NCBI RefSeq assembly: GCF_020360975.1
Contig: NW_025408671.1
Span: 1,054,001 to 1,118,000, forward strand
Direction: 5' to 3'
DNA from: Hirsutella rhossiliensis
Taxonomy: Eukaryota > Ascomycota > Sordariomycetes > Hypocreales > Ophiocordycipitaceae
DNA: 64,000 nucleotides
Below, one piece after another: positions 45,820 through 56,699 of this stretch. The notes beneath the pieces were generated by a model that saw nothing but the letters and a program-made list of their open reading frames with translations, had not been told where the DNA came from and did not search any database. Position numbers and translations under genes: made by a program. How positions within the stretch are numbered: position 1 is the stretch's first letter; each line of letters opens with the position of its first letter.

Positions 45820-48800
45820 TTAGATTATATACTTAGTCTCTACTCTTTATAATACGACTAGTAAAAGACCTCGAGTATATACGAGACGTGATTCTTTCTT
45901 CTTTTTATTAAGGATATTCTAACTAGATTATCCTCTAGCGTATAAACGAGCGCCTTATCGCCTAAGGGCATTAATCTATTAGCCTACGGACTCTTTAGCG
46001 CTAGCTTTCTACTTAGGGACTATCGCGGTAGGTTAATCTTAAGTCGTTATACGAGGATATTGCCGAAATTTATACTACTAAGGCGCTAAACTAAGAGATT
46101 CTTCGCTAAGTTAATTAAATACTTTCCGTACGAGGGAGTTAGAGTATTAGCCTACGAACCCTTAAGATATCTCTTACGTCGTAGGGCCTTACCCGGCAGT
46201 AGCATACTTAAGTATTAGACTAGCTTATTTAACGCGTACGCTTTTACTTTTATACCTATAGATTTAATAACGCTTCTATCCTTCGAGATATCTAGCATTA
46301 AGATAGGCTCTAAGTATCTCCTTCTATAATTCGACGTATCCGCTAGGAGAATAGGATAAAAAGACGTTTCCGTATAAGTAAAGAAAGAGAGGCTGCCCTT
46401 TAAGTTATAATCGCATTCCTCGAAAAAGACCTTTAAGAGTCTTCTATAATTCGAGGCTTCGGGAGAGGCTACCTTTATTACTACGTACGATAAAAGGGAA
46501 ATATCTTAGTCTCGCAAAATCGCCTCTATAATTTCTATCGGTTAATTCTCCCTAAGGAAGTTTAACGACGTCGAGAAGGGAACTTTAAGCATCGTACGGA
46601 CTTCTTAGTCCTAGGACTAAATTTCCTTTAGTGCCTCGATAGGTACGAGAAACTAAAGAAATTTAGGTTTTAGATATACGCCTATATTAATACGTACTTA
46701 CGGTATATTATTTAGTTTTACGTTAGCCGATCTATAACTATATCTTTAAGTACTCTTAAGTAGTATTTACGTACGATATAGCGGCTCGGGATACGGCTAT
46801 TCTTTACTCGCTCGGATTATATCGTTAAAACGCCTCTCTAGGTAGTAGCCTAAGCAATGCTTACTTAAGCTAACCTAGCTTAAATCTTATACGAGGATAA
46901 GGCAGGGAATTAGCACTAGTACTAATAAGGGGAACGAATTAACTCTTACTATATATATAGCCCGAGTACGAGGAACGTATATATTAAAAGCTAGTAGTCT
47001 TAGTTAAGGAAAGGGGTAACTAATTAGTAGATAGTATAAACTTTTCCCCTTTCGTACGGAATATATCTATACTAACTTATTCTATTAGTCTTTCTTTAAC
47101 GAGCTTATAGAATATACTCTCTTTATTAAAGATTCCCTTACTAATTAAATTATATTATATGCAATTTATAGTACGATTCTATAAGACGAATTTACTAATT
47201 TTATATCCCTTTAGAATAGGCATAAGATCTATACGTAAAGAAATCGCTAATATATTCTTTCTAGGATCCCGATAGACCTCTATTATAGGTAAGATATACG
47301 CAATTATGGTATCCCTCTAAGCTAGGACGAAGAGGACGATAACCGAGCGGCGCTTCGTACGATGCTTAAACCGCTTAAAGACTACGATATCGATTCCTTT
47401 CTTTTAGAAGAAATAATAGCTTAGTATACGAGAGAGCTTTCCCTTTTTTATAAAGATAGAATCGACGACTATCGATAGCCTTTCTTACCTTTATATATTA
47501 GACTTCGATAGCGAATCTAAGAGCATTAGTAAAGTAGCTAACTTCCGATCTTATTACTTACTACTATCTTATATGGGGGGGCATAGTAGTTTATAAGGAA
47601 AACTCTTTATCTTATACGAATATATACTTATTCTCCTAGTATATACTTCTCTAGCGAAATTATAAGCCTATCGCTAACCTAGACCTCTAAGGGGACCCTC
47701 TACTATAAGCTCTTTAAGCCTAACTTTAAGACTTCGTATAAGAAGACGTTGAAAATATCTAGTCTTTATATACGCTTCGCTTCTTCGTCTAAATTAGTCG
47801 TCTTTCTTAAATGCGGCGTATATAGTACGACGGGCCGCTTTCGGGGGCTTATAGCGACACTGCTTAGTCTAGTAATAGGGTCGTTATATAACCTTAAGCG
47901 GTATCCTTCTAGTTATTAGTTTTATCTTAAGGGGAAAGGCTTAGACTTACTTAAAAGAAATATAAAAGAGAACTATTGCTTATATAAGAAGCTAAAGAAA
48001 TACGTTCCTCCTTCTTTACCTCGTCTTATATATTTAGCTAGTTTATACGAGGCGAAGGGAGAGAAGAACTTAAGAATAAAGGAGATTCCTCCTCTTCCTT
48101 TACCTTATTTTACTTTCTTCTCTTTCGCTAGTTCGTATATATAAGAGTTAAGGAATTATAAAGTTAAAAGTTAATCTAGACTTTAATCTTACTATTAGAG
48201 ATATTCTACTTATACTTCCTATCCTATTAGAAAAGCTCGTATACTATACGATCCGTATCTCTAAAAGGGGCAAGGAGCTTATTAAAGCTACTCTTCTTAT
48301 TCTAAGACTTACTAAGTTCCTACGGAATCTTCTTATCGAATTACTTTATAAAGCTCGGTTATACGTATCGCTTAATCTATTATTTTTTAGTAATACCGAA
48401 AGGTTCTTTAAAATCGGATAAGGAGAGTAGTAGAAGGTTAATAGTATCTAATAAAGGTTAAAGAAAAATATTTATTATAAGGGATTATATATATAAAGCT
48501 ATATAACTTTTAGTAGAAGAAAGAAGTCCTCTTTATACTCTCTAAGAGAGAGTAGGCTATAGAGTCGAATCGGCAAGCTAGTAGGATAGTCGTACGGGCT
48601 AGCTTCCTTAATAGCACGAGTAGCATTAAACGCCTCTTATGCCTTTACTTAGAAGTTCTTCGTAAAGTTTATCGTATAGTCTCGTTTAGAAAGAGAAGAA
48701 GAGCTTAAGGTTCCTAAAGGAAGAGGGCTAAAGACTTAAGAGGATGATATAGACGCCGTACGATAGGGACTTCCTTCTATAGTAAGGTTAATAGTCTCTA
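45820..48800 (+). pseudogene. Long RIP-degraded reading frame, unrecognised
   Basis: Plus-strand frames stay readable for most of 3 kb if TAG/TAA are taken as mutated Gln/Trp, with protein-like stretches such as VLAYEPLRYLLRRRALPG (about 46150) and KPLKDYDIDSFLLEEIIA (about 47370), and SYQKSSYTIRSVSLKGARSL near 48230. The minus strand is also partly readable in 45820-46500, so the strand is not certain there. No family recognised. It lies inside the pogo-type ends and could be cargo or a nested element. Confidence 0.35.
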
Positions 48801-48924
48801 GCTAAGAGACTACGCAAAATAGGTAGTAGATAGATTATAGAAATACATTCTAAATTAAGTAATAAAGGCGCCGAGATTTCGGGCACTTCTCTTAGTAGAA
48901 ATAAGGCGGCATCGTACGTAACGA

Positions 48925-49012
48925 AAAAATAGAAAAAAGAAAAGGAAAGGAAAGAAAAGAAAAAAAGGGAAGAGGGAGGAGGAAAGAGGGGAAAAGAAAA
49001 GGGAGAAAAACC
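48925..49012 (+). repeat. Long purine tract
   Basis: Almost 90 bases of nearly uninterrupted A/G on the plus strand, mixing GAAAA and GGGAGG blocks. Low-complexity DNA that could form triplex-like structures. Confidence 0.85.
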
Positions 49013-49125
49013 TTACTCTACTATATAAATAAAATAGCACTATATATTCGTACGAAAGTATAATATATAGTCTTCTTATAATAAAGCTATCGTTAATACG
49101 AGCTATTCTCTTATTCTATTTACTA

Positions 49126-49220
49126 CGACCTACTAGCTAGCAGCTAGTAGCTAGTAGCTAGTAGCTAGTAGCTAGTAGCTAGTAGCTAGCAGCTAGCAGC
49201 TACTAGCTAGTAGGTCGTAT
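49126..49220. repeat. TAGCTAG tandem repeat with perfect hairpin ends
   Basis: About ten 7-bp units (AGCTAGT/AGCTAGC) bounded by CGACCTACTAGCTAG and CTAGCTAGTAGGTCG. The whole block is self-complementary and can fold as one long hairpin. A trinucleotide-rich stretch (TAG/CAA/TAA) follows at about 49292-49370. Confidence 0.85.
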
Positions 49221-50330
49221 GCCTTAGGCATTACCTACCTATTTAATCTACGCTCGCGTACGTAAATTCCTTTTCTTCTTTTTATTATTACTAGTAGTAG
49301 CAATAGTAGCAATAGTAGTAGCAATAGCAATAATAATAGCAGTAATAGTATTAGTAGTATTACTACTATAAGCGCGTATATATCTCTTTCCTTAGCTCCT
49401 TATACGTAGTAAGTTACTAATATATTTATATAAAAACGCTAATAACTAGCTTATCTACTAAGGCGCGCCTCCCTAGGTAAGTAAAACCTCTTTAGCACTT
49501 ACCTTCTTATACGAGACACTAACTTTCTTAAGGCACTCGACTAGGATCTTATACGCGAGCTCCTACGAAGACCGCGCCTCCTCGAGGTCGACGTAAGTAG
49601 GCAGCAACTCCGGCCATACACGAAAAATACAGTGCAGCGCGCTATCCTTAACCTACCTAGCCGTCGCGTTATTTTCCTCCGTAAGCGCGTACGACTAGAG
49701 CAGGTCACGGGTATAAGGGACTTATACGTAAACGCCTTCCTTATCTAAAGTTAAGGCGTTCTCTATCCCTGTCTATATAAATCTTGCTAAAATAAGATAA
49801 TTATAGATAGGGACGCGTACGTAAGTCCCTTTCCCTACTATATTCGCCTCCCGGGCTACTTCGGTAGCTACTACGGTAATTATAAGTGGCCGGATCGCGC
49901 TGCTTGCTGTTCCGAAGGAGATCCTTGGTTTCTACCTAGCGTACGAGGCGCCCTTATATCCGGTTCTCGAGAGCAGCCGATCTTAGTCGACGAGGCTCTA
50001 GGGTCCTCGTCTAGCTAGGCGATTTTGCTGCTCGAGGACGGAACCGCGGACGACCTAGTCGTCCTCTAGAAAGGTATATACGAGTATTTCTTTATCTATA
50101 ATAATAGGCAGCGGGCACCTATAAAGCCTTGGCTAAGTAGCCTTATATAGAGGTATTAGTTAGGAAGTCCTAGCTAATCTAGAACGACGACTAGCACCTT
50201 CTCGTAGTGTTCTAGGTTAGTAACCTTAGCTCGTACGAGCCTTAGGGTAAAGCAAAGACTAGTTAATTACCCGCGTATAAATAGCTTTATTTTTTTTATA
50301 TATATACGAGAATCTTACTAAGAACGATAT
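49221..50330. other. RIPped DNA with GC-richer patches, no recognised gene
   Basis: Minus-strand stretches such as ARCTVFFVYGR or, in another frame, RVWPELLPTYVDLEEARSS (about 49560-49620) look protein-like but cannot be joined into a recognisable product. Confidence 0.4.
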
Positions 50331-50339
50331 ATAAATAAA

Positions 50340-51700
50340 GTAGTATAGTAATTTAGTGGGTTTAGGTTTTAGTATACTTTACGGACCTTAGCTAATATGC
50401 TACCGTATCGGTCGTTGTTATCGCCGTGATCCTCGTCGGGAGAGATACTAAGCTCTATAAAGGTCTTCGCGATAAATTCGAGAAGCTCGTCTTCTATTTC
50501 CTCGAGGCATTCGAATTCTAGGTTTACGAAGGCATTAAATTCGGCTAAATTAATATTAATAAGATTATCGATGCCTATTGCCTATTATATACGCACGCGC
50601 TGCATAGCTTCGAGGAGAGCTTAACGGGACTCGTCCTAATCCTTTAGGCGCTAGTGTAGCCTAAACCGTATGCTAAAAAGCCGTGATATTATCTAATAGT
50701 TAGCGATAGTGTTATTTTTTATAGAGGCCTACGCCTTAATAGCCTATAAGACTGCCCTAAATAGCGTTATATTTTATAGCGGATCGCGTTACTAGAATGC
50801 GAGATAACTAAAGAACTCGAGCTATAGCTTTTTATAGTAGACTTTAAGGTTATTAATGATCCCTTGGTCTATTGGCTAGAATAGCGCGGTCGAATTCGGC
50901 GGTAGGAAGTGTATTTATATGTTTTTAAGGTCGGATTCGGTATCGCGAGCGGCACACTCGTAGGCACTAAAGTTATCAAGCAATAATAATACCTTACGAC
51001 TAGCTATTTAGGCATTAAACCACTTTAGCTACTTAGAGAAGATAGTTAAGGTTATCTAGGCAGTCTTATTAGAGCGATAATAAAGCGGCATTGCTGCGAT
51101 CTTATGGTTAAGGCGGCCAAAGGCACGAGGGTTAGCTGCTGTGCTAATTACCTAAAGCTATAGACGATGTGTGCCTATGGCGTTAGAGCAAGGGAGAAGC
51201 GTAATACGGTCTTTCTTAATCTTTATGCCTTTCTGCGAACGTGAGGCTATCGTGTAGGTAGGCGTTGCCTTCTAGAAGAGCCTAGTCTCGTCGGCGTTAT
51301 AGATATCGTTCGAGTTATACGTAGCGCAGAGCTTTTGGGTCTCGGTAAGGGCATCGTTAAAGTCGTGTTGCTCTATGGTCTTTGACTCGCCGTGCTATCG
51401 GTAGCGCTTAAGACTATGCCTTTTCTTAAAGCCGTCAAGCCAGCCCTTTGAGAAGCTTGGTGTAGGCTGCCCACGGAAGTCGGGCATCGTGTTCTATAGC
51501 TTCTGGGCTAGCGAGACGATAATGTCGCTATTAATAGGGTGCCCGGCGTTATTAAATCGCTGGAGGAGCTCGTAAAGGGCGGCTTCAAGCAGCGGCTGGT
51601 CTGCAGCCCGTCTTTTGAGTGTGTGGGGTGTGTGTGAGTCGTCAACGTAGGCGAATTTGGCGCTGAGGGTCTCGGAGATCGTAGATTGAGCAAATTTTCG
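50340..51700 (-). pseudogene. Pogo/Fot1-like transposase (pogo-1), RIPped
   Basis: The minus strand reads DDE_1-family motifs in order: NADETRLF (first Asp) near 51300, then ITLLPCSNAIGTHRL, LLLLDNFSAYECAA (second Asp) near 50960, and LPPNSTALF followed by PIDQGIINNLKVYYKK (third Asp) near 50880. A Glu-rich C-terminus (ECLEEIEDELLEF) runs to about 50340. Trp and Gln codons read as stops, typical of RIP. The segment 51400-51750 is less mutated and still holds short open frames. Confidence 0.82.
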
Positions 51701-52207
51701 TCCCTACTAGTGGTTTGCCCACGCAATAATATCCGAATGCCTCTACATCGCGTTTTCTCGCGCCTTTTAACGAATTCCCTTTCTTTGAGCTTAGGAAATG
51801 CCTTGCCGACGTATCGATATTACCCTTCCTATTTTTCTAATATATATAATATATATAGAATTAATTATAAAATAAGATATTAAGGTAAGGATTTAGAAAA
51901 TATTATTGTAGGGTAGCTAGCTAAAATATAGTAGGTATATACCTATATAAGATAAACGGATTTGTCAGCAAATACGGCGCGATATCGCTAGTATCGGGAG
52001 ATAAGGAATTTTATAGCCAATTATTGCTCGTGCACATATATCTTATCGCTAAAGCCAGACTATCGCTATAGCACGTGATCGTTATAGCCCAGGTTGACTG
52101 TACAGCGATGTAATCGACGCCGGTCCTTTCTGCAGGTCTCTGCCTGAGCTTATGACGGTGCTTTCGGGCCAGAGAAAAGTGAAGCTTGGCGAACTCGCTG
52201 GTAAAGT

Positions 52208-52864
52208 CCTCAAAACCGGGATGGCTCCGGACAGACAGGTTGGGACGGACATATTGCAGGGATTATCGCGCTAAGCATGGGTTAAAAGCCATCGCGCCTC
52301 GACTACAGCCTGAACAGGCATAAGTGCCATTTTTCAGTCAGAAGGGAAATCCACTAGTATACAATCCTGGGTAGGCCGCTGCTGCAGTCCCAACTGCGTT
52401 TGTTTCGCGTGCCTCTGCCGTGATGGAGGCAGTTCACTCGGAGGCGGTCGCGTACCTTGCTGGCAGTGACGAGAGCGAAACCCTGGGTGAAGGCATAGCC
52501 TTGGAACTAGCGAAGGGCTTTTTCGGGGCTGTTCACTTCGTCCCCGGTAATAGGGGCGCGTCGATGCTCTTGTGGCAGGGCTTCTACAGCTTTGTCGAAG
52601 GCGGAGCGGACGTCGTCAGGGAGGCTGTCGCGGTACAGCATCTCCATCGGTTTTGCTTTCGTGTCGGACGTGATGCTGGATCTCCATTGAGCTTGATCAA
52701 TTGAGGACGCGATCCCATTGCGACGCACCTGGTCAGGGGCAATGGACTGTTATCCTATTTGGGCTGTAGTCGAGGCGCGGTGGCTTTTAACCCATGCTTA
52801 GCGCAATAATCCCTGCAATGTGTCTGTCCGAACCTGTCTGTCCGGAGCCATCCCGCCTCAAAAC
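52208..52864 (-). mobile_element. Non-autonomous MULE derivative
   Basis: 639-bp element (52217-52855) with inverted ends of about 100 bp, starting CGGGATGGCTCCGGACAGAC at both termini, and a perfect 9-bp direct repeat CCTCAAAAC (52208-52216, 52856-52864), the target length of Mutator-like elements. Inside, on the minus strand, is the start of a FAR1/MULE transposase-like frame. It sits exactly at the 3' end of the ADP-ribosyltransferase gene, whose stop codon lies within the duplicated 9 bp. Confidence 0.88.
52385..52728 (-). pseudogene. N-terminal fragment of a MULE (FAR1-type) transposase
   Basis: Opens at ATG 52728, reads 73 codons (helical leader, segment SLPDDVRSAFDKAVEALPQE) to one TAG at a likely former CAG, then continues FQGYAFTQGFALVTASKVRD and VNCLHHGRGTRNKR. 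That is the FAR1-like zinc/DNA-binding start of fungal MULE transposases (Y-A-x-x-x-G-F-A ... C-x-H-H-G). The catalytic part is absent. The 94-codon plus-strand frame over it is a shadow. Confidence 0.7.
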
Positions 52865-54957
52865 CCTTGATGCATGCCCTTGCCTAAGAAATCCCTGAAC
52901 AGCTCCTCGAAACACTGCTTCGACAGCTGGGGCAGCTTGCTCCTCCAGGCGTCCTTTCCGTGCTTGACCCGCTTTTTATTCTCCTCGGCGACCTTGCCCT
53001 GCACGCACTGGGCGGCTTCCTCCGGGTCCAGCTTGTTGTTGAGGAAGGGTCCCCACTGCTCGAGGTCGGACTTGGACAGCCCGGCCGGGGGCTGCAGGCC
53101 GACGGGCTTGACGCTGTGCGCGATCTCGTTGTCCGTGATCTCGTCGTCCATGTCTGGCGGTGGGCTGTCCTTGTCCTTGGGGGAGGGGCTCTTGCCGTCC
53201 GGCCCGGCTATCGTGAGCTTCTCCACCAGCTCCACGCCGGGGCCATAGTGTTTCGCGAAGCTGTGCACGGCTTCGACGGCTATCTTGAAGGGGTTCAAGA
53301 AAAACTCGCCGGCGACTGACCAGAAGTCGGTCTTGGGGTCTTCCGCCATGGCCTTTATGCGCACGAACTCGTCCCGCACGCTGTCCTCGGCCTCCGTGAC
53401 TCCGGGGACCCAGTCTCGAGCCACGTCGTTGATGGTGTGCAGGGTCCCTTTGGTGATGAGCCACGCAATCTTGGCGTTCCGCTCGGCCGTCGACATGTTG
53501 CCCTTCAAGCTCTTGTATTCGGCGACCTCCTTTTGGTAGTTGGTAATGATCTCGGGGACGCCCGGGAAGTAGTTTTCGAATATGATGAGCTCCACATCGT
53601 CTTTGTACGCCAGCGTCAGCGTGGCTATGAGCGCGGCCTTTTCGCCGGTCAGCATGTCCGCCTTGATGCCCTTTATGTCGCCGTACAGCTTGGCCGTCCG
53701 GTCCTCGATTTCCTTGACGCCGGGCATCGTGTCGTTGATGACGCCCACCAGCACCGATCCGACCTTTTCGAGGCCCGAGAGGTGAGAGTCGCCCTGCACC
53801 GCCTGTATGCGGGCCGCAGCAGCGTTCACGATGTTGGTCACGAGCTGCAGCAGCTGAAGCTCGCTGATGCCCTTGACTAGCGTGGCCTTCAGCGGCAGTC
53901 GTGCCTCTGCAATCTCCTTTCCGGGCCCTACCGCGGCCGGCTCGACCTCCGGGATGGGTTCCTTGGTCGGTTCCTCGGGGGTTTTCTTCGGCCCGGGTTT
54001 TTCTTCATCTGTCTCCGTTGAACAGAATTTCAAGTCTCTCTTGCAGTTCCCTGAACCAGATGGGTCTGACCCTCCTTCGGCCTTAACTGGCTCCTCTCCA
54101 TCAGGAATGCCCGAGTTATGCGTGCTGGGTGATGTGGCACGCGTCGCCATATATTTGGAGTATTTGGCAACAGCCTCTGACTCCTTGAAGCTCTTAACCT
54201 TTGCTTTTGCATCCTCCTTCGAAGATTCAGTTTGAACACCCCTCCAATCTTCCTGTGCTCCGCTGGCACGAAAGTTCAGTTTAGTTGGGAATTCCAGGTA
54301 GTCTGGATTTTTCGTTGCTTTTGATTCGAACCCTTGTACAAAGGATTCGGCAATTTCTTCATCGGTTTGGTCTTGAGGGAGGAACTTCTTTGGTACTTTT
54401 GCCCACCTCCCGACTTGGTCGACAGGGAGGAACATCTTTGCTGGTACTTTTTCCCAACTCATTACCTGCGAGAAGGGCACGCCATCTATAGCTGCGAATT
54501 CGGACTCTCCAAGGCCGCTTCCCATATGTTCCAAAGTTCCGTCAACGTCAATCATATTTGGCGAAGCTCTGATCTTATAGAGGTAACCGATTTTTGTCTT
54601 ATAGCCGTAACCGATTTTTGTCTTAGAAAGGTGACCGAATTTTGTCTTATAGAGGTAACTGGTTTTTTTCTCGGACGTGGTAAATCCAAGAGCCCATTCC
54701 GGTTTCGAGGATGTGGCAACAAAAGCTGAGTTTTCGGGGTCCTTACTGACGTGATAGTATAGACGGTAATCCCTCGTCTCGGCAGACGCTTGAGGGAAAA
54801 AGCCTCCGGCTTTCTTTATCTCGGTAGGGGATCTGGAGTCGCCGCGCCAGACAATGGATGGCGGATATTCTGGTGGTTGGCAGCCCACCATTGAGGTCAT
54901 TAAAAGAGGAAACCATAGCTTATTCCCCAGAAACTTCATTGTCGTATTGTCTGTCAA
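52858..54957 (-). CDS. Putative secreted ADP-ribosyltransferase, heat-labile-enterotoxin-A-like
   Basis: Intact 699-codon gene without apparent introns. A hydrophobic segment after Met7 (FPLLMTSMVG) fits a signal peptide, so translation may start at Met7 (54939). ADP-ribosyltransferase fold of the cholera/heat-labile toxin group: catalytic Arg38 in WRGDSRSP, an S-T-S-like strand AFVATSS (78-84), and the catalytic E-x-E at Glu151/Glu153 (ESEFAAIDGVPFSQV). The domain ends near residue 240. The rest (240-699) is a long helical, charged region without a domain I recognise, with a Pro/Glu/Lys-rich linker at about 300-350. An 8-residue repeat starting KTK lies between the second and third motifs. 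Such proteins move ADP-ribose from NAD onto host proteins and are expanded in insect- and plant-associated fungi; the target here is unknown. Codon use is ordinary and un-RIPped. Confidence 0.85.
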   Translation of the reverse strand: MTDNTTMKFLGNKLWFPLLMTSMVGCQPPEYPPSIVWRGDSRSPTEIKKAGGFFPQASAETRDYRLYYHVSKDPENSAFVATSSKPEWALGFTTSEKKTSYLYKTKFGHLSKTKIGYGYKTKIGYLYKIRASPNMIDVDGTLEHMGSGLGESEFAAIDGVPFSQVMSWEKVPAKMFLPVDQVGRWAKVPKKFLPQDQTDEEIAESFVQGFESKATKNPDYLEFPTKLNFRASGAQEDWRGVQTESSKEDAKAKVKSFKESEAVAKYSKYMATRATSPSTHNSGIPDGEEPVKAEGGSDPSGSGNCKRDLKFCSTETDEEKPGPKKTPEEPTKEPIPEVEPAAVGPGKEIAEARLPLKATLVKGISELQLLQLVTNIVNAAAARIQAVQGDSHLSGLEKVGSVLVGVINDTMPGVKEIEDRTAKLYGDIKGIKADMLTGEKAALIATLTLAYKDDVELIIFENYFPGVPEIITNYQKEVAEYKSLKGNMSTAERNAKIAWLITKGTLHTINDVARDWVPGVTEAEDSVRDEFVRIKAMAEDPKTDFWSVAGEFFLNPFKIAVEAVHSFAKHYGPGVELVEKLTIAGPDGKSPSPKDKDSPPPDMDDEITDNEIAHSVKPVGLQPPAGLSKSDLEQWGPFLNNKLDPEEAAQCVQGKVAEENKKRVKHGKDAWRSKLPQLSKQCFEELFRDFLGKGMHQGF
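54565..54650 (-). repeat. 24-bp in-frame tandem repeat in the ADP-ribosyltransferase gene
   Basis: Three units (about residues 104-127) of an eight-residue motif KTK(F/I)G(H/Y)xx, in the loop between the S-T-S-like strand and the E-x-E motif. The related proteins I know of do not have it; it is probably a lineage-specific expansion. Confidence 0.75.
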
Positions 54958-55959
54958 ACAATTGGTTTAGACGTTAATTTGGAGTGGATGAGTAGCAGGG
55001 CTCGCACGTTGTTGGTGGGAACAGCAAGTTTACGGCAGGACGAGGCTTCGTTTTTATAGACTAGACATGTGCATGGCCACTCCAATGAAATCAGAAAAGC
55101 CCCGTCAGTACTCGTACATCGCGAGGACCCTAGACAGCATGCATATCTAAGGCCCTGAATTAAGGACATTTCATTTCAAAAATGCAAGAGTAGGTGCGAC
55201 ATTTCCGCATAACTTACTCGTATTCAGCATACGAACTCAGCCATATAAGAGGTGGGGAATTTCAGCTGGGAACCGAATGTACGAGTAGGGGGGCCTCATA
55301 AGTCGATCAATTAAATAATTACATAAATGGAATCCTGTTCCACTCAGCCATGGCACCCTGCAAAAGTGGAAACGCGCTCCGCCAGGCGGTGCGCAAGTGG
55401 CTGTTTCATAATGCGTGGTTCGCAGTACCCATCCCCCCACAATTGGACTGATTCAAACCCTGCGATCTTGGTTACGTGCAGGAATTATCGACGAAGTTGA
55501 TAGTGTGCTGCTCGATGATACCGTGTTGGAGGAGGTTAGCGACGGGACTCGTTCGGAGGATGGTGAGGATTGAGGCGATATACGAGGTTGGCGATAGCTT
55601 CATCAATTGCCCGATTAGGAAATCCGATTTAGCGTGATAGGGGTCGTCAACGGTTTCCACATCATGGACATCAATCCACTGATCGCGCCCGTGGACCCAA
55701 TCCACGATCGTTTGGCTGAGTAAGCCGTCAATTCAATCCATAAATGCCTTCGTGGACGTGGGTGGATTGATTCCCTACCCTGTCCGGCACGTGAAGTCGG
55801 CGGCACGTTTGCACGCATATCTAAGGGCATGGGTGGACCAGCAGATGCACCGAAGGACGCAGACGAACTCATACAAGCCAACATGATTGCACGCCAACAT
55901 TCTAACGCCTGATGGCTGAAGCGGAAGTTCACATTCCCACTAACCCTTCCTTCTAGTTA
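54958..55959. other. Upstream region of the ADP-ribosyltransferase gene, no other gene seen
   Basis: Ordinary GC, un-RIPped. It must hold the promoter, but I see no clear TATA box or other defined site. Short overlapping frames (55237-55932) show no domain. Part of the right-hand end (about 55600-55950) may belong to hAT-3. Confidence 0.45.
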
Positions 55960-56699
55960 CCGGTACCAGAGATGCATTTCGAACTCTCGGGCCGCTCGGA
56001 CGGCTTCAAAACGTTGTTGTCCACATCCGCGGATCACCAGCTCGTATACGCCGATTCACAGAACTTGCAGGCCGTGGAATTCCCCTGGATAACAGTACAA
56101 GATGGAATAGTTGGCATGAGATGCTACGCGTCGCAATTGAAAAGGCCTCAGCGATCGATTCCTACTCCAAGCAGTACTTTGAGGATCTCGAAAACGACTA
56201 TCTGTCACCGCAAGATTGGGAACAGTTACGTATCATACTGGACTTTCTTAAGCCTTTTTACCGGGCCACTAAAGCGATGGAGGGGGACTCTGCAACGATC
56301 GATCGTGTCCTCTTTATGATGGATATTCTTATGCAGCATTTCAAGATAAGTCTTGATAAGTATAGATCTAACCGTTTCTTTTCTCCGCGCATCTTGAGAA
56401 GCTGGCACGCCTTCGATAAGTACTACTTGAAGACTGAGGATTCACCCTACTATACGGCAGCGATGATTTTTCATCCCTCGCGCCGGATAGGATACCTAAA
56501 ACACAATTGGGACAAAAAGTGGGTGCGACCTGCCATGCAGGCTGTGAAACAGCTTTGGAATAGCTTCAAGGCTCAGGACCATATCAGCTACTCGGTTTCG
56601 CACGAAGAATCCGTATGCACAATCACGGATCATCTAGAAGCATTTGATCTTATTGCTGAGAAGCTATTGGTAGGTCTCAATGCATGCATGCACAGATGA
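55960..56699 (+). pseudogene. hAT-3 transposase fragment
   Basis: Begins in one frame with sequence similar to the hAT-1 segment LGPLGKLHNLVVNIRSS. It shifts frame near 56120 and then reads 192 codons: EDLENDYLSPQDWEQLRI, IDRVLFMMDILMQHF and KYYLKTEDSPYYTAAMIFHP, matching the second half of the hAT catalytic domain. The C-terminal dimerisation motif and the N-terminal BED finger are missing. No TIRs found. Little RIP. Confidence 0.8.

Larger units (their letters stand above)
45403..52102 (-). mobile_element. 6.7-kb segment with matching pogo-type termini
   Basis: Inverted ends CAGTCAACCTAGGCTATAAC (from 45405) and CAGTCAACCTGGGCTATAAC (from 52100, minus strand), about 24 bp, each flanked by TA. 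The right part (minus strand) encodes a pogo-type transposase. The left and middle hold a long RIPped region with unrecognised frames. An 84-bp block occurs once in each orientation (45721-45804, 50331-50414), so the segment may be one enlarged element, two pogo copies facing each other, or one with a nested insertion. Confidence 0.65.

Noticed and set aside
48855..49040. 61-codon minus-strand frame rich in Phe/Leu
   Set aside because: Translation of the polypurine tract's complementary strand.
49126..49370. CRISPR array or telomeric repeat
   Set aside because: The units are contiguous without spacers and the motif is neither telomeric TTAGGG nor a CRISPR repeat; the host is a fungus.
52420..52704. 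94-codon plus-strand frame
   Set aside because: Opposite-strand shadow of the FAR1/MULE transposase fragment inside the MULE derivative.
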